Source: Paralvinella palmiformis
Taxonomy: Eukaryota > Annelida > Polychaeta > Terebellida > Alvinellidae
DNA: 64,000 nt
NCBI GenBank assembly: GCA_025642065.1
Contig: JAODUP010000419.1
Location: 93,501 to 157,500, forward strand
Reading direction: 5' to 3'
Within the stretch, counting starts at the first letter, position 1; the number at the start of each line of letters is the position of its first letter. The position numbers were made by a program, and so were the translations under genes. The notes beneath the pieces were generated by a model. It made no database searches. It saw only the letters and a list, made by a program, of their open reading frames with translations, and was not told where the DNA came from. Below are positions 21,286-34,428 of this stretch, piece by piece.

Positions 21286-23702
21286 CTGTGCCTTTAATGT
21301 TAAGTCAATAAACTTGAACCCCTCAGGTACACTCAATCCCAGTCATTGTTTTGATAGGATAGATATTTCCAGGCCCAGCTGTTCTGCATTAGCAGCACCA
21401 ACAGCTGTTAATGTTTTTGAATGAAAGTCAATGTCAGTTTATTTACAATATGCCATCTTTTCATATTTGCTTATTCACATATTTCTCATAAAGTATTTCA
21501 ATCAAAATGATAGCAACAGTAGTTATTCAAGTGCTAAGTAGTAAAGCAAAGTATGCTTCACCCTGTATTTGAGACAATTATACAAATTAAACATGTACAT
21601 ATTTTAAAATTAACTTTTGATATAGGCTTGTTTACATTTTGACTCATTTGCCAAGCCATCTATATGCTTCTCACGTCCTTAACTGTTCAGTGATTCTAGT
21701 ACACTATCAGTGTGAGTTATTAAATCATAAAACATACTTTTAAAGTTATTGATGAGCTATTCCTGTATACATTGTGCTAAAATGCCTACGTGTTTAAATT
21801 TGTTTAAATTGGCTCATCATTTTGCTGGTTTACTTATTTCAACAAGAATCATTATGGTTAGATGGAAATCTCTATAATTACCTTCATCAGTTCTTCATAA
21901 TATATCAACTTTATTGCGTACTTAAGAGACCTGAGCCCCATGGTACAAAGTACTTGCACAGTTGTGCACATGACAAATAATAGGTGCATAAACATACAAA
22001 AACCAAATTACAACTTGAACATGTTATGAACATCTAGAGCATTGTAAAGATATTTAGACAGATTCATATTTATATAATATATTTGTTATTGCATGACAAA
22101 ATGAATTAAAAGAGTTTTACACCAATGCCATTATTTACACAAAACATGCATATTCTTTCACTTCTTGGCAGTGCACCTCTAAATTTCTCAATAGATAATT
22201 TGTGATTTGTGCATCAGAATTTAGCAAAAGCAATTTTATATTTAATTTTTACAAATTTACCATGTTATAAGACCGTAGTACTACTGAAGATTAGAATTGG
22301 CAATATATCAATAACTTTGACATTGAATTAATTTCAGCAGACCAATTTTATGCAGCACAATCTCGTAGCCATACCTTTAAGATCTCTATAAAGTATGACC
22401 GGTTACTAAATGAATTCAATGTTACACACATATAAAATGCATCTATAATGAATTGACCCAGGCGAGCATCTTTCTATAGTTGCTGGCCCTGTGGTCATGC
22501 TGATAATCAACCTATTCTACGTTTCACACGACAAATAAAATAGTTAAAATAATAAGAAACAATAATTTATTCAATGAATAAACCCAGAATTTTATTTGTC
22601 ATTTTCAACATGTTTTTTCCAGCAAATGTAGGCGGAAGTGAACCTGAGCCTGATCATTCGTCTGTGGAAGTCGTTGTGTTTATGTTTTACACATGCTCTT
22701 GTTGACATCTGAAGCATTGGTATGACTTTGGCGATTGGCCAAATATCAATAGAATTTCCTCTTTCAGCCAACTAGCAATTTAAATCTCACACTTGCGCAT
22801 CGTTATTTGGGGATTGAACCCCCCCCCCAAAGGAAGATATTTTATTTTATGCTGAAATAAAGATGGATGTTTTATAACTAAATCATTAGTTGCTTTGTAT
22901 TTCACGTGGTGAAAATAAGCTTAATTAGGGCTATTTCTTTTTTCTTGACCTCGCCATACCTACATTTGTAAACCCATTTCCATTGACAATTATTCACCTC
23001 ATCATGCAAAAGTGATCAACTGTTAGCCCCCTTGCCCCTGTACTAGAATTTTTAGCCTATACATTTCACCTAACAGTTTTCCTGCTTGCTTTGCAGTTTC
23101 TGGGCTGCTATTCTCTTGCGGCACCTGGGCCGGGATCTTTTCATCAAGGCTGGCAACTTTTAGGACTTGCCAGCACTGGTGTCTGATGATTTTTTTTAGG
23201 GAATTTCCAACACTGATTATATATCATGTTTCATTAATTAAATCATATTTTTTTCTGCTCATCACGATGGCCATAATTAATGTAAGAAGCTCGTTTAATT
23301 CACTTCATGATATGTGATTTGTAACTAACTGATGTAATTTTACAGTTAATGGCTTCAGTTATGTTATTGTATGGTAAATACTGCGTTTTATGTCACATAG
23401 TCACCGATTGTAAACATCTTGTCTCAATATGTTTTGGATAAAGCGTTAAGTACAACCAGAGACTAGGGTGTAGACCTACACTGACTGTCATATGCTGTAT
23501 CCAGATATGTTATTACTGTATCCAGATATGTTATCATTTCATGATAAAAGTCCAGAACATGACCATGATAGTTTTGTAAGATCTGCTATAGAGATAAGAA
23601 GACATGTGTTTTGTGTTATCAGTGTCAGAGATGGTGGTCCTGTCATTATCATGTATTCTGCTCATTAATTCTTATACCTCGTTGACTGTGTTCTTATAAA
23701 TA

Positions 23703-23830
23703 GAAGCACAGTCGGTAATACTCTCTGCTACAAACCTCCATGCTGTGGGTTTAAATCTAACTTACGGCTGTGTTTGTGGGATGTTTTCCTACTGAGTCAC
23801 TTCTTGGCCACATGTTCCAGGGCCCAGATC
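23703..23830 (+). mobile_element. SINE family B copy
   Basis: Head remnant CACAGTCGGTAATACTC with box B-like GTGGGTTTAAATC, then the family body: TGTGTTTGTGGGATGTTTTC and GGCCACATGTTCCAGG. Confidence 0.7.
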
Positions 23831-24174
23831 TGACAGAACGTTGACCCAATTCTGTTTTGTTGACTTGTTGATGTTATATATAACAATATCCAGTCTGTCT
23901 ATGTTTATTTATTTTATTTATTATCATAAATATACAAGTTAGATTCTTTAAGTACTCAGGTAAACAGATAATCTCCAAATGTGTATTAGTATTCTTGATT
24001 GCCATTTGTAAGCATTTTAATATTTCATTTTGTCACTTGATGTCTCATCATACAGATACATTCATTTTTTTCAATATTTGTGCCCCCCCCCCCCCAACAC
24101 ACACATTTTGGACAACAAACGGTTTAAACTAGCTTCAGATAAATGACTCCTAACTCTGCTGGATTCTATATCCA

Positions 24175-24177
<3 letters not shown>

Positions 24178-24226
<49 letters not shown>
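24178..24226. repeat. (AT)n microsatellite
   Basis: About 24 uninterrupted AT units. Confidence 0.95.
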
Positions 24227-24229
<3 letters not shown>

Positions 24230-25137
24230 CCTTTTTACGGGTCACCTTTGCAGAAACGTTCACATCTGGTCAGTTGAACATGATAAGATTTGAAATTGGT
24301 TTAGTTTACCGGCTGAGGTTTAATTAATGAGATCACCTGGGAAATAAGTCAGTAGAGATACTGATTCTGTACACTAGAATTTGTTTAATAAAACTAGAAG
24401 ACCAGAAATTCACGTATAAACATGTCATTTATGGAGCTACATTTGCACATAAATATTAAGATTTTGTTGTTGCTTCTTCTAAACTCATTTATTTATTACA
24501 AATATAATATGGTTGGATTTAAACACCAACGATTGATCTGAGTTTGTACAGTCTTCAAGTATACTGTGTCAATTTCAGGAATCTTCAAGTGTGGCTTTTT
24601 ATTGGACATTAAAGAGAAATTCGATCTCATGACTATCTGTGAATGTATTAAAGTTCACCGGGTCACTTTCTGGGAAATAACTGATATTACTCATGATAAC
24701 ATTTATTAAGTTATCTTGTTATGTTTGATTGACACATATCTCATTCTCCATGACGTCTGTATATAAAGAGATATTTTATTATCGATTAGTCTAGAGTGGT
24801 GATAATATAAAAAGGTAAATGATAATTGCATAGATAACAATTCAATATCATTTCGACTATACAAGGCTTTGACGTGTCATAACGTCTCATCAATAGTCTG
24901 TTTTGGAGGTTATTCTGTCATATCATAACGTAGGTATTTGCCACTAATAATAAATACAGTAATACTTAGTGTATCCGTTCTGTCTTGACTACCAATAATA
25001 AAGGCCCCTGTTCTCTCTTGATTGAAGTGATCTCTGGATTGAAGTGATCTTTGGATTGAGGTGATATGTTAAAGACCGTCTGAAGCCGTTAAACATTGAT
25101 AGTGACAATACTCTAATAACCTTAGTTCTATACCGTA

Positions 25138-25215
25138 GGCCATTAAGCCGAGGATGGTTTTTAGGCCTAAAATATCATGATTTATGGTGTTACCTTCCAA
25201 TAAGCCGACCTAAAA
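25138..25215. mobile_element. Foldback-type element fragment
   Basis: Contains GGCCATTAAGCCGAGG and, about 60 bp on, AATAAGCCGACC. The first word is shared with the perfect inverted repeat at 26027-26094, and CCATTAAGCC also occurs at about 20029. It looks like a diverged relative of that foldback element. Confidence 0.4.
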
Positions 25216-26026
25216 ATCTGTGTAGTATTTCCAGCCCAGGTGACGTTTTGAACACAGAAAATAATTTTGTTTTCATAATTCGTTATTCAGTGTTTGGTAT
25301 AGATCTACTGTCAATAGATCAAGGCAAATTATAACCATCGTTTACGCAAACTGTTAGCGTATACGTAGGACCTCAAACTTAAATTAACGGTCTGATTAAA
25401 CATTCAATGTATCGTATATGAAGTCAATGAATTAGAAGTAATTAAACATATTCAATAATATTGTCAATTACTACTGAGCCTTTGATGGTACGTTTTGGTC
25501 ACTAACGCGGCAATAACCAAGACAATGTAATTGTAAATTACCGGTATATGAGGTCAGTTAGTAACTATAACTCTCTATTGAAAATAAATTAATTAATCAG
25601 TAATTATCTCGTTATTAATATAAATATGCCCATACGAAATATGTATATGGGGCACCCTAATCATAATTATGCCGCCAAACGAATGATGAGATACGACGCT
25701 CTTGGGTACGGGATGTATTGGGTACGAGTTGTCTTGTTACCGGCGCTGCCTTCGTGAAATGCGCTACTGAGTCAAACAACGTTTATCCATAATTACAAAA
25801 ATCAGATAATTCTACAAATAAATATTGATTTTCATTATAAAGCCATGTATAATTATCATCAACTTGTTTCACTTCTATTTTCACTCCATGACTGCATGAG
25901 TTTAAATCAAAATAACGATTGATGTCCGTTTGCATCTAGACTTGGACCTAGGTCACTAGCGTCTAGACGGCTGCTAACACACTTATGTTTCTCTCAATGA
26001 CTGGATTTCTTGACACTGAGATAGCA

Positions 26027-26094
26027 CCGGCCATTAAGCCGACCCCAAAAATAAGGGTCAAAATGTTGACGCAAAGTCTCGGCTTAATGGCCGG
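26027..26094. mobile_element. Short foldback element, perfect 16-bp inverted repeat
   Basis: CCGGCCATTAAGCCGA at 26027-26042 is exactly the reverse complement of 26079-26094, with a 36-bp loop between. Related words occur at 25138 and about 20029, so it is repeated and not a single chance hairpin. Confidence 0.6.
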
Positions 26095-27365
26095 GACCTA
26101 CGTAATTGGAATCGAATTATCTCTTATCTCAGGTATAGTAATAAGGGTAGTATCTTCTGGTTAAAGCATTACTAATGTATATATCCCAAAAAGACCGACT
26201 TGGTATGCTGCAGTGTGTTTTGTGTGCTCTTCTGTGAGTTAGGAGGGGGGGGGGGTATTATTACAAACCCCAACTGAGGTACGTTGTAAGGGGAACAGTC
26301 ATAAAAGATGGCTATTGCGGAACATTTAGCAAATTTTTGTTAATGAATTGATGTTGGATAAGATTTATTGCAAAAACTAGCATGAAAAAATGGCTCAATG
26401 TTTGATGTTCTATATTGTATTATGGCTGGAGAAAATCATACTTCACCTTGTTACTAATTAAGGCATATATTTGTTTTGTCGACATAGGATGTTTTTAATT
26501 TGTTTTTGTTTTTTTCAGGTGAAGTCAGTCACGTTTTTCTGATATAATTTTATCATAATTTGATTCAAATTGGACCTTCTATTTTCGGTTTCCAATGAAT
26601 TAAAACGTTGGGCAAAATTATGGAGGTGGGAATATAGGGTTTTTGTCAGTGAAGCTGTTCATCAGTTCTCTGTCAAATTTACTTTGCTACCAATTATCTC
26701 TACACATGCATAGAATATTGTGATCTTCTATCAGATAATAAGACCAAACTTTATGGACAATTTCTATTATTGAGTGAATATATCAGTCAGCCAGTCAGCG
26801 AATGAGTTGTTACAAACTTGATGAAGAATCTTTATATGTTGAATATTCTAGATGTAGCCATCATTAACATTGTTCGACATGTAACATGTTTGAAAAAAAT
26901 GCCACATTATAAATTTAAGACGTCCATCATCTCCGGGTAATAGCAACAACAAGAATCGCAGCAACAACAATAATAATAACAATCTATAGAACCCAAGTAA
27001 ATATTTTAATAGTATTGATCCGAGACATCAACTTTGAACAGGTATCTTTAAAACAAAATTTCAAGAGACAATGGACTTCTGATTTCCTTCCGCCTCTTAC
27101 AGAAGTTTAAGATGCGTGACTGCCTTATGATATATGGTAATATACAGGTATCTATAATATAATCTGACTAGATTTAGAGATGAATTTCTAATGGACAAGA
27201 GTTCACACAGGTTTTCAGGTTTACTGTCATTGATCACATTGTAGAAGAATTTGAAATGAATATACTGGCTCACCGGAAGCCAATTTAGTTTTGAAGAATT
27301 AGAATGAAATTATCATTTTGTTCATCCTCAGGACGAGTCACACCAGATACATGTAGTCATCGGTG

Positions 27366-27472
27366 GGTGAATCTCAGGGGAAACAACAAGTAAGTCCGAG
27401 TCAGATTCGAACCCATATCCTGCAGATCTGCAGCTCATTGCTCAAACCACTGCAGTGTGACAGAGCCGTAAG
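27366..27472 (-). mobile_element. tRNA-like SINE remnant
   Basis: On the minus strand a box A-like CAGTGGTTTGAGCAATGAG and a box B-like GGGTTCGAATCTG lie about 30 bp apart, followed by a diverged body. It resembles the heads of the window's SINEs. No stable tRNA cloverleaf is apparent. Confidence 0.55.
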
Positions 27473-28417
27473 CACTCCATGGGAATGTTGCCTTAAATAG
27501 GACTGGAACTAGTGAAGTACTTTACCTGGAAACCCCCCGAAATAATCACATTTTCTACCCAAACTTGGACTCTTACTGTGACTACCTTTATATCCCGACT
27601 GTCCTGATTCATTTAACAATTATTTCTGGGGGAGTTGGACATCAACTTCCCTTTTTACAGTTTTAGACAAAAAAAGAGATAAATTTAAGTTGGAGCTTCT
27701 TATTCATTAGAACGTTACACTCCAAAATGAATACTTTTATTAAAGGCTTTACAAATGCAGCTGGTAAAAGATGACACTTTTTGATGAACCATATTGACTG
27801 TAGGGTCAGATGCATAGAAAGCAGTTATGTCCTTACTCCATAACTGTGAGATATATGTTTCTGTAAGATGGTACGATTTTGAGGACTCTTCTTCCAATAG
27901 AGCCAGAATATGATAAGGTTATTGGCAGTAACTCATTACGTACCGTTAATATTTAAAACGATGGGTCATATATCAGTGTCTGATTCAGTAATATTTGAGG
28001 GGATAGTCTGGTTTATATGTACTGTTTGTTTACAATGCTGACAAGATTTGGATTAAGCTTGGATGCTTTGATCTTATTGTTGTAGTAATCTGATCTTGCA
28101 GAGACGATGGTATTTCTGACATGAAGTTTACTAACTGTAAACATTTCAGGATGAAATTATTCACAAAATCTTCTGTATCTCTTCAGTTTATACGTTTTTC
28201 TCTTGTACCACAGAAAGAAACTTAAATGTCTTCACCGCATTTTCTTTGTCCTTAGAAATAGTTGCTCATCTACGCTGTCATCTGGGTCCTATGCCAAAAA
28301 AGGTACCCTCAGGTAAACAAGAAAGAATCATTTTTTTAATAAAACGAACTTGTATTTTTTGGTGTGAGCTAATTTTAATTTGTGGGGTAATTTTGAAACG
28401 TTTCCGTAAAGACTGAG
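27473..28417. other. Non-coding intergenic DNA
   Basis: Nothing recognisable. A 60-codon minus-strand open frame (27715-27897) has no familiar motif. Confidence 0.5.
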
Positions 28418-28602
28418 GGCGCTTCCCTGGTCTAGTTGGTAGCGCGTTGGACCACAGATGCCTACCACCTGAGTCCGAATATCGGCGTGGTCATATCTGA
28501 AGGATGTTTCATCTTTGACTTCGCTTCATTACCGTTGGAGGTCACTCGGCCCATTTAGCCTACCATGTGCACAAAAGTGGCCATAAAACATCAATCACCA
28601 TC
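28418..28602 (+). mobile_element. tRNA-derived SINE, family A copy 2
   Basis: Head CCTGGTCTAGTTGGTAGCGC (box A-like), then GAGTCCGAATATCG at the box B position. The body (GGATGTTTCATCTTTGAC, GGCCCATTTAGCCTACCA) matches the reverse complement of 167-364 along its whole length. Confidence 0.85.
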
Positions 28603-30839
28603 CGTAAACATCGGTAGCTGCTAATAAGACAGTGATTGAACAGCATTTAAGACCGAGACGGATCTTTGACAAAATTGTCACTTTCACGGTGACCATGTCT
28701 GTGGGTGCAATTTTGCACTTGCTGTATCAGATTACCCGACTTTAGAATGTTGACCAGCTTTTCGCTGTCTGACAATTCCAAATAGCCTAAGTCGTATAAC
28801 TCTCAAAGGTTTATATAAAAACAGACAGAATTGTTTATTTTCATAAAAATATTGTTTCTATTTTACGTCAGATATATTATTTAAAGGTGATGAAAAATGA
28901 TTTTGAAATTGGAATATACTGATGTCAAATCTAAAGTTATGTTGATAGTAATATCAATTTGTGTTTTCATTGTATCATTTACTGTTGAAGGGCCAAAATA
29001 CACCTTTGTTTTCGTCTTCTTGAGTTGAATTTCGCGCGATGTCCACATTTTTAGTCTGGTATGATTAAAGTCGATCGAGACAATGACGACAGCTGTTTTA
29101 CTCTGGTGTAGAATTTTTAAATAATTGCCACCGAGTGCGATTTCGGTATCAAAATATTAGCTTTGTTAGGAAATCTATAGATAGATTTTCCTAAAATCCA
29201 GTTAGGAAAAGAACGTAGGGAATTAAAGACTGGAAACAGAACAATTACAGCCAAGACTCGGCTAGAGCGATCCGGAGATCAGATTACTTTGTTACTTTTT
29301 TATAACCAAATATATCATATGTCAAAACAGAAGATAAACTTTTTAATGCACATAATCTAAGTTGTGAGATTTATTTTAGTTATATATGCCAATGTGGTGT
29401 TAACTGAAACTAAATCGTTCTATATCTACTGTAGACCTAATCAAGTCATAAACGTACAGTTTTTAACTATAGACTAACTCTCAGTCTTACGGAATCCTTG
29501 ATCAATGTCGGGAGTAACACGCCATCCAATCAGAAGCGGGCTTAACCCAATTCGGGATTTCCTAAATGACGTTATTATTTGTACAACTTTTGTTGTTGTT
29601 GTTCGGGGAGAATCCCCAGGCTGTCACTTAATCATCACAGCCTCTATGTTGGAGTGATTGAGAAACCTCCTCCCCCACCACTCACAGGGGAGCAGTACGG
29701 AAAGATGGAGCCGAAATACCCTAAGGATGGTCACTGCCAGAGTGTTTTACGTCCTCAGGATTTTTTTAACGTCCCCCTTTATTTTAAATAATTCAGTGGA
29801 GACGGCAGCGCCATTTAACGTGGTCACCCACCCACGATGTAGTGAGCCGCTAGGCCACCGGAGCTTACTTTGTACAACTTAATATCAATAAGTCATTATT
29901 ACTGAGTACAACGTAGCCATATTTTGGTTTATAAATGTTAGAGATACAAGAAAAAGAGTTGAAAAGTACAAAACAACGGTTTTGCTCACTTTTATCGTCT
30001 TTGTAGGGGAGGGAGGGGGAACGTCGGCTGGTTTCATGATTATCGAATGAGAAAGTTTCCAAGATTTCTTAGGTGTCTATCATAGTTTTGTTAAATATCT
30101 GCTGTTAAATAAGCTCATTTTACGTACACACAAAAACACTAAACGCATCTGACACGCTATGATAGAAAATCAACAAGAATAATATGCTATTGGCGTGTTG
30201 ATCATATTTCATCCGTCATCATAGGATGATAAAGATTGACAGCTAGAAGAAGATAGTAGAAACGTTCATTTTTCGTTCCACGTGAACTGGCATTTATTAT
30301 CTAAGATGACATGCAATATTAATACGAAAGACTGGCCAAGATTCCACAAAAGACGCTACTTTATCATGTCAAAGTGATGATGTTTTCATTCTATTTTTTA
30401 AATATTTCGTTTTCGAGTGGGGGGTGGCGATCCTGGTCTCTTTAAGACATCCGTAGAACTTATCAGAACAATCTCAGCCGTTAATGTTATCGGTAAAATC
30501 TGTCGGTAACTCCAACCATAGAAAAGACGGTCTGCGAAATATCTGCCTGAAAATGTTTCTTAAAAACGTTGTGAGCTTCTGTAATGTAATGTGTCTGTGT
30601 AAAGACAACACACACACACACACACGCACACACTGAACATAGCCTAGAGTTATGTAGAAGTATGGGAAGGAGTTATTTGACGGTCCTGTGTCGAGTTTTT
30701 GTTGTTGTTGTTAGTTGGTTGATATTTTTGGCAGCCATTACTGTTGATATTGTGCAGCTGTCATTGGGTTATATACGTTACCATGGCAGCTATTAATCAT
30801 TTGTTTAATTTGACAAGTCTATTTCGACGAGTTAAATAG
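28603..30839. other. Non-coding intergenic DNA
   Basis: No gene is recognisable. A CA microsatellite lies near 30608-30631. A moderately GC-rich patch at about 29600-29870 has short open frames without familiar motifs. Confidence 0.45.
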
Positions 30840-31110
30840 ATGTATAATAAGAAGCGGTGATCCTCGGTGACGGGTCACTTCGGCTTTTCACCATCTTCGG
30901 GGCCACTTCGGCTCGCACTTAACGTCTCCGCGGGAGTTCGTATCGTTGACGTAAGGATCTTGTAGCCCGATGCAGCATTTCGACGGACGTGGACGTGTGA
31001 ACGTGCGTTAACGCTGCTTTGTATGTGCGCGCGCGCGTATAAGCATACGTGCGCGCGCGGACGTCTTTAATCACTTGATCACGCACTCACACACGTCTAT
31101 GCGCACGCGC
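30840..31110. other. CpG-rich stretch with alternating GC tracts
   Basis: CpG dinucleotides are far denser than in the surrounding AT-rich DNA. Two alternating (GC)n tracts around 31026-31060 are near-inverted copies about an AAGC centre, giving a hairpin- and Z-DNA-prone block. This may be a regulatory region or simple-sequence expansion. Confidence 0.4.
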
Positions 31111-31998
31111 GCACATACACATTCACTGAGATAAGTTTTAGTTCTCTGAACCAGTACCCCCTTTTATACTACCGTCCATGTGCGTGCAATTCATATATCA
31201 TTTTCTTAAATATTAATTAGCCATATAATCACTGTATTCCGAAATTTAAATTAGTTAAAACCTAAAATGTCATAAGCACATGCACATCCTATGTAACACG
31301 CGCGTACACACACACACATACACACAGAAAAAGAGAGAGAGAGAGAGAGATGGCATCCAAAATCATATATGTCTGTTAGTTTTCATCACTATTCGCTAAC
31401 AAGACAGAAAGGCCAATTAGGAGCTGGTTGTCCCGCCCATCTTATCATGGGTTGTGTCCTACTGGTACGTCAATGTGGCCTGACGGGGGAGGGGGGAGGG
31501 GCTGTAAGACCCGCTCGACGAGCCACACACACACAGCCTACCAAATGGTGTTTACTTTGCTATGGTGCGGTATGGGCCGTTCTCAGTGAACGTGTTTAGG
31601 ATGGGAATCTGCAGACGGTGTGTCGATGAATAAACTCGGCTGCCTTGTCGAGTTAGTGATTTGTCTGTTATCGTATACTTATTTAGCTGGCTAGCTTTTA
31701 GTGACTATGGTCAACGTGTGTATCTATCTCTGTGTGTGTGTGTGATGTGCTCACATAGGCTGACCACAGTGGCACCATATCATGGAATAACACCTGTCTT
31801 CGGTTATGGTGGTGTTATGTGTTAACTTTCCAGGTAAACGCCATCATTTGATTATATAAAACAGTTAACCATAAGGAGATGATGCCTGGCTGCTGTAACA
31901 TCTGATCTGTTGGTGTTTAGCTCGGTCAGGTAGGTCCAGTTTGTGTGTTTTGCTGTGAAGCAACTTCTGTTTTTGTGTCTGAATAATTTGTATATACA

Positions 31999-32003
<5 letters not shown>

Positions 32004-32045
<42 letters not shown>

Positions 32046-32071
32046 CACGCGCGCGCGCACTTGTGTGTGTG
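32004..32071. repeat. (AT)n(GT)n(GC)n(GT)n compound tract
   Basis: An AT tract passes into GT, then GCGCGCGC, then GT again. Strictly alternating purine-pyrimidine throughout most of its length. Confidence 0.9.
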
Positions 32072-32424
32072 ACCTGTCGAGCTCTATTGGGTGCTCTATT
32101 TAGTCACAATCATTGTATCCCCTTTGACATATGGCTAAGGAGAAATGAGATTATCAGATGAAACATCCATAGATACAAATAACATTCCCATGGCCAACCT
32201 ACTGTAAGAGATTTTGCTGACTCGTATGTGCGCGCGCGTGTGTGTGCGCGCGTGTATATGTGTGTGTATGAATCACACAACCGTGTAATGTGTCTTACGA
32301 CGTCATCAGGTGGTTGAATTGATCTTTTAATAGTGATTTTGAGCTTTTTGTTATGATCGATTAGGTAAAATTTGGGAGAATGTTTGAGCCAGGTTCTGCA
32401 TTTCTAGATGAGTATATTGATAAT

Positions 32425-32425
32425 T

Positions 32426-32458
<33 letters not shown>

Positions 32459-32486
32459 GGAGAGAGAGAGAGAGAGAGAGAGAGAA
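32425..32486. repeat. (AC)n(AT)n(AG)n compound microsatellite
   Basis: Three adjoining dinucleotide tracts. Confidence 0.92.
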
Positions 32487-32723
32487 AGTAGGTTGATTGA
32501 CAGGAGTTTACCTGGTATCTGATTTATGTACTGTACCTGATATTATGACAGCTTGATGTTATGTACCATATCTTAATTGTCCGATGTCAGTTTTATGTGT
32601 TAGTAATTTCGAACTTAATTTATCATACACATGATATATATCAACACATATACTGAAATCATTCCACAGCCATAATATGTGTATGTTATTTGTTCATTTG
32701 GGACATAAATAAAGCTACAAAAC

Positions 32724-32758
<35 letters not shown>

Positions 32759-33058
32759 GTTAACTTCCTTTCCACTGATTAATTGATTTCGGTTTCATGC
32801 CTCGTCTCGTCCCCCCCCCCCACTGAAAATGTCAAGATATATAGATAAACTAGTTCTTAATCCTGGAGCGACTCTCACGTGCGGAATATGGCAACTCTTT
32901 GGTAAAGAAGTGTGTCAGATTAGAAAACGCCAGGCTCCTGGTACGAATCCATCTGATTTCCTGTTGTGACTACTAGTTGACCTAGTATCTGGCTAGACTA
33001 TATTACAGACCCTAGGTAGAAATATTGTTGTTATTGTTAAACAAATACCTAACTCCTT
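32487..33058. other. Non-coding intergenic DNA
   Basis: Contains an AT tract (about 32727-32754), a poly-C run (about 32811-32821) and a possible degenerate tRNA-like SINE head near 32930-32960 (CTGGTACGAATCC). No gene. Confidence 0.4.
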
Positions 33059-33577
33059 CTGCCTCCACATACCTTAGTCCATTTACATTCGACACATATC
33101 AGTCCACACTCCCTCTACGTACCTCAGCCCACTCACTCATCCTCAACATACCTCAGTCCACTTACACTACAGGTATATCATTCACATACATCTGTTCACT
33201 CAGCCTCCACATATCTCAGTCCTCTTATGGTTCACATACTTCAGTCCACTCAGCCTCCATTGACCTCAGTCCATCTGCTTTCATATACTTAGTCCACTGA
33301 TCCTCTGCATTCCTCAGTCCACTCAGCCTCCACATACCTCAGTCCACTCAGCCTCCATATACCTCAGTCCACTCAGCCTCCACATATCTCAGTCCACTCA
33401 GCCTCCATATAGCTCACTACACTCAGCCTCCATATACCTCAGTCCACTCAGCCTCCACATACATCAGTCCACTCAGCCTCCACATACCTCAGTCCACTCA
33501 GCCTCCACATACCTCAGTCCACTCAGCCTCCACATACCTCAGTCCACTCAGCCTCCACATACCTCAGTCCACTCAGC
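33059..33577. repeat. 25-bp minisatellite
   Basis: The unit consists of CCTCAGTCCACTCAG followed by CCTCCACATA. From about 33300 it repeats almost exactly with period 25 (for example CCTCCACAT at 33502 and 33527). Copies before 33300 are increasingly degenerate. One frame stays open for 91 codons over the degenerate part, but this follows from the repeat and is not evidence of coding. Confidence 0.92.
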
Positions 33578-33883
33578 TGGGGTTAACTGTCTGTGATAAT
33601 ACAACAATATATGACAATAATGTTGACATTATCCAAGAAATATTGTCAGCTTTGTTAAGTCTTAACTATAAAACTAGTCTACGGAGATTTTATATTAACA
33701 TACATATTCATTATTATTCTTATTTATTAAGATCATTATTATTACTATCATTACAGCGTGTATAAGTGTGTGTTTAGTCATGTCAATAGCCATGTCCTGC
33801 CTGTCAATGTTACTGATAACAGCTTGTCACTATGATGACAAGTGGCTTGAGTGTTGAGTAACAACTGACTGATATAAAACTGC

Positions 33884-33914
<31 letters not shown>

Positions 33915-34397
33915 CCAATCGTAGCCTATGTAAACTAGATTGTTATGCTTTCTTACTTGAGCGAGTGAATGAGTTACTGAGTGAGTGGGTGGGTGATTGG
34001 TTGAGTCGATGAGTGAGTCGGTGAGTCGAATAGGCAAGTAAGGGTAGTAGTTAATCTCTTATTTAATTCCCAATTATGATAGACACTGTCTTTAGTCGAA
34101 TTCTGTCAAATCTGTAACCGCAACCATCTCCGTTAATAGACCACTTCTGGGTTTGATGCACACCTCTCTATAGAAGTAAGCTTTCCTCAAGTAATCGTGT
34201 AGCCCGATTCACAGCAGACGAGGACAGCTACCTGATAAGTAAATATTTAAGTAAATACCGTCAGGCGATTAAATGTACATTACAAGTCGGCGGTGATTTA
34301 ATGTAGTTTCAATTAATCAGCATAGTATTAGAAGTAATCAGTAATATGGCTCAAGGTAGCTGATTATTCCTAACTCAAAATACCCCCCCCCTCTACG

Positions 34398-34428
<31 letters not shown>

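Larger units (their letters stand above)
20369..27365. other. Gene-poor intergenic DNA, left part
   Basis: No protein gene is recognisable over 7 kb. Contents are microsatellites (21222-21283, 24178-24226), poly-C/poly-G runs near 22821, 24085 and 26245, a SINE family B copy (23703-23830) and small foldback elements near 25138 and 26027. A splice-acceptor-like site at about 22620 precedes a short open stretch of 28 codons, which is not enough to call an exon. Confidence 0.5.

Noticed and set aside
22620..22707. Exon-like stretch after TTTTTTCCAG at 22611-22620, open for 28 codons
   Set aside because: No donor partner, no homology, ends in a stop; a chance acceptor is more likely.
29579..29882. 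Overlapping plus-strand frames of 70 and 74 codons
   Set aside because: Proline-rich text without a recognised domain, start context or splice structure.
33025..33300. 91-codon open frame over the 25-bp minisatellite
   Set aside because: Produced by the degenerate repeat; no start context, domain or codon structure.
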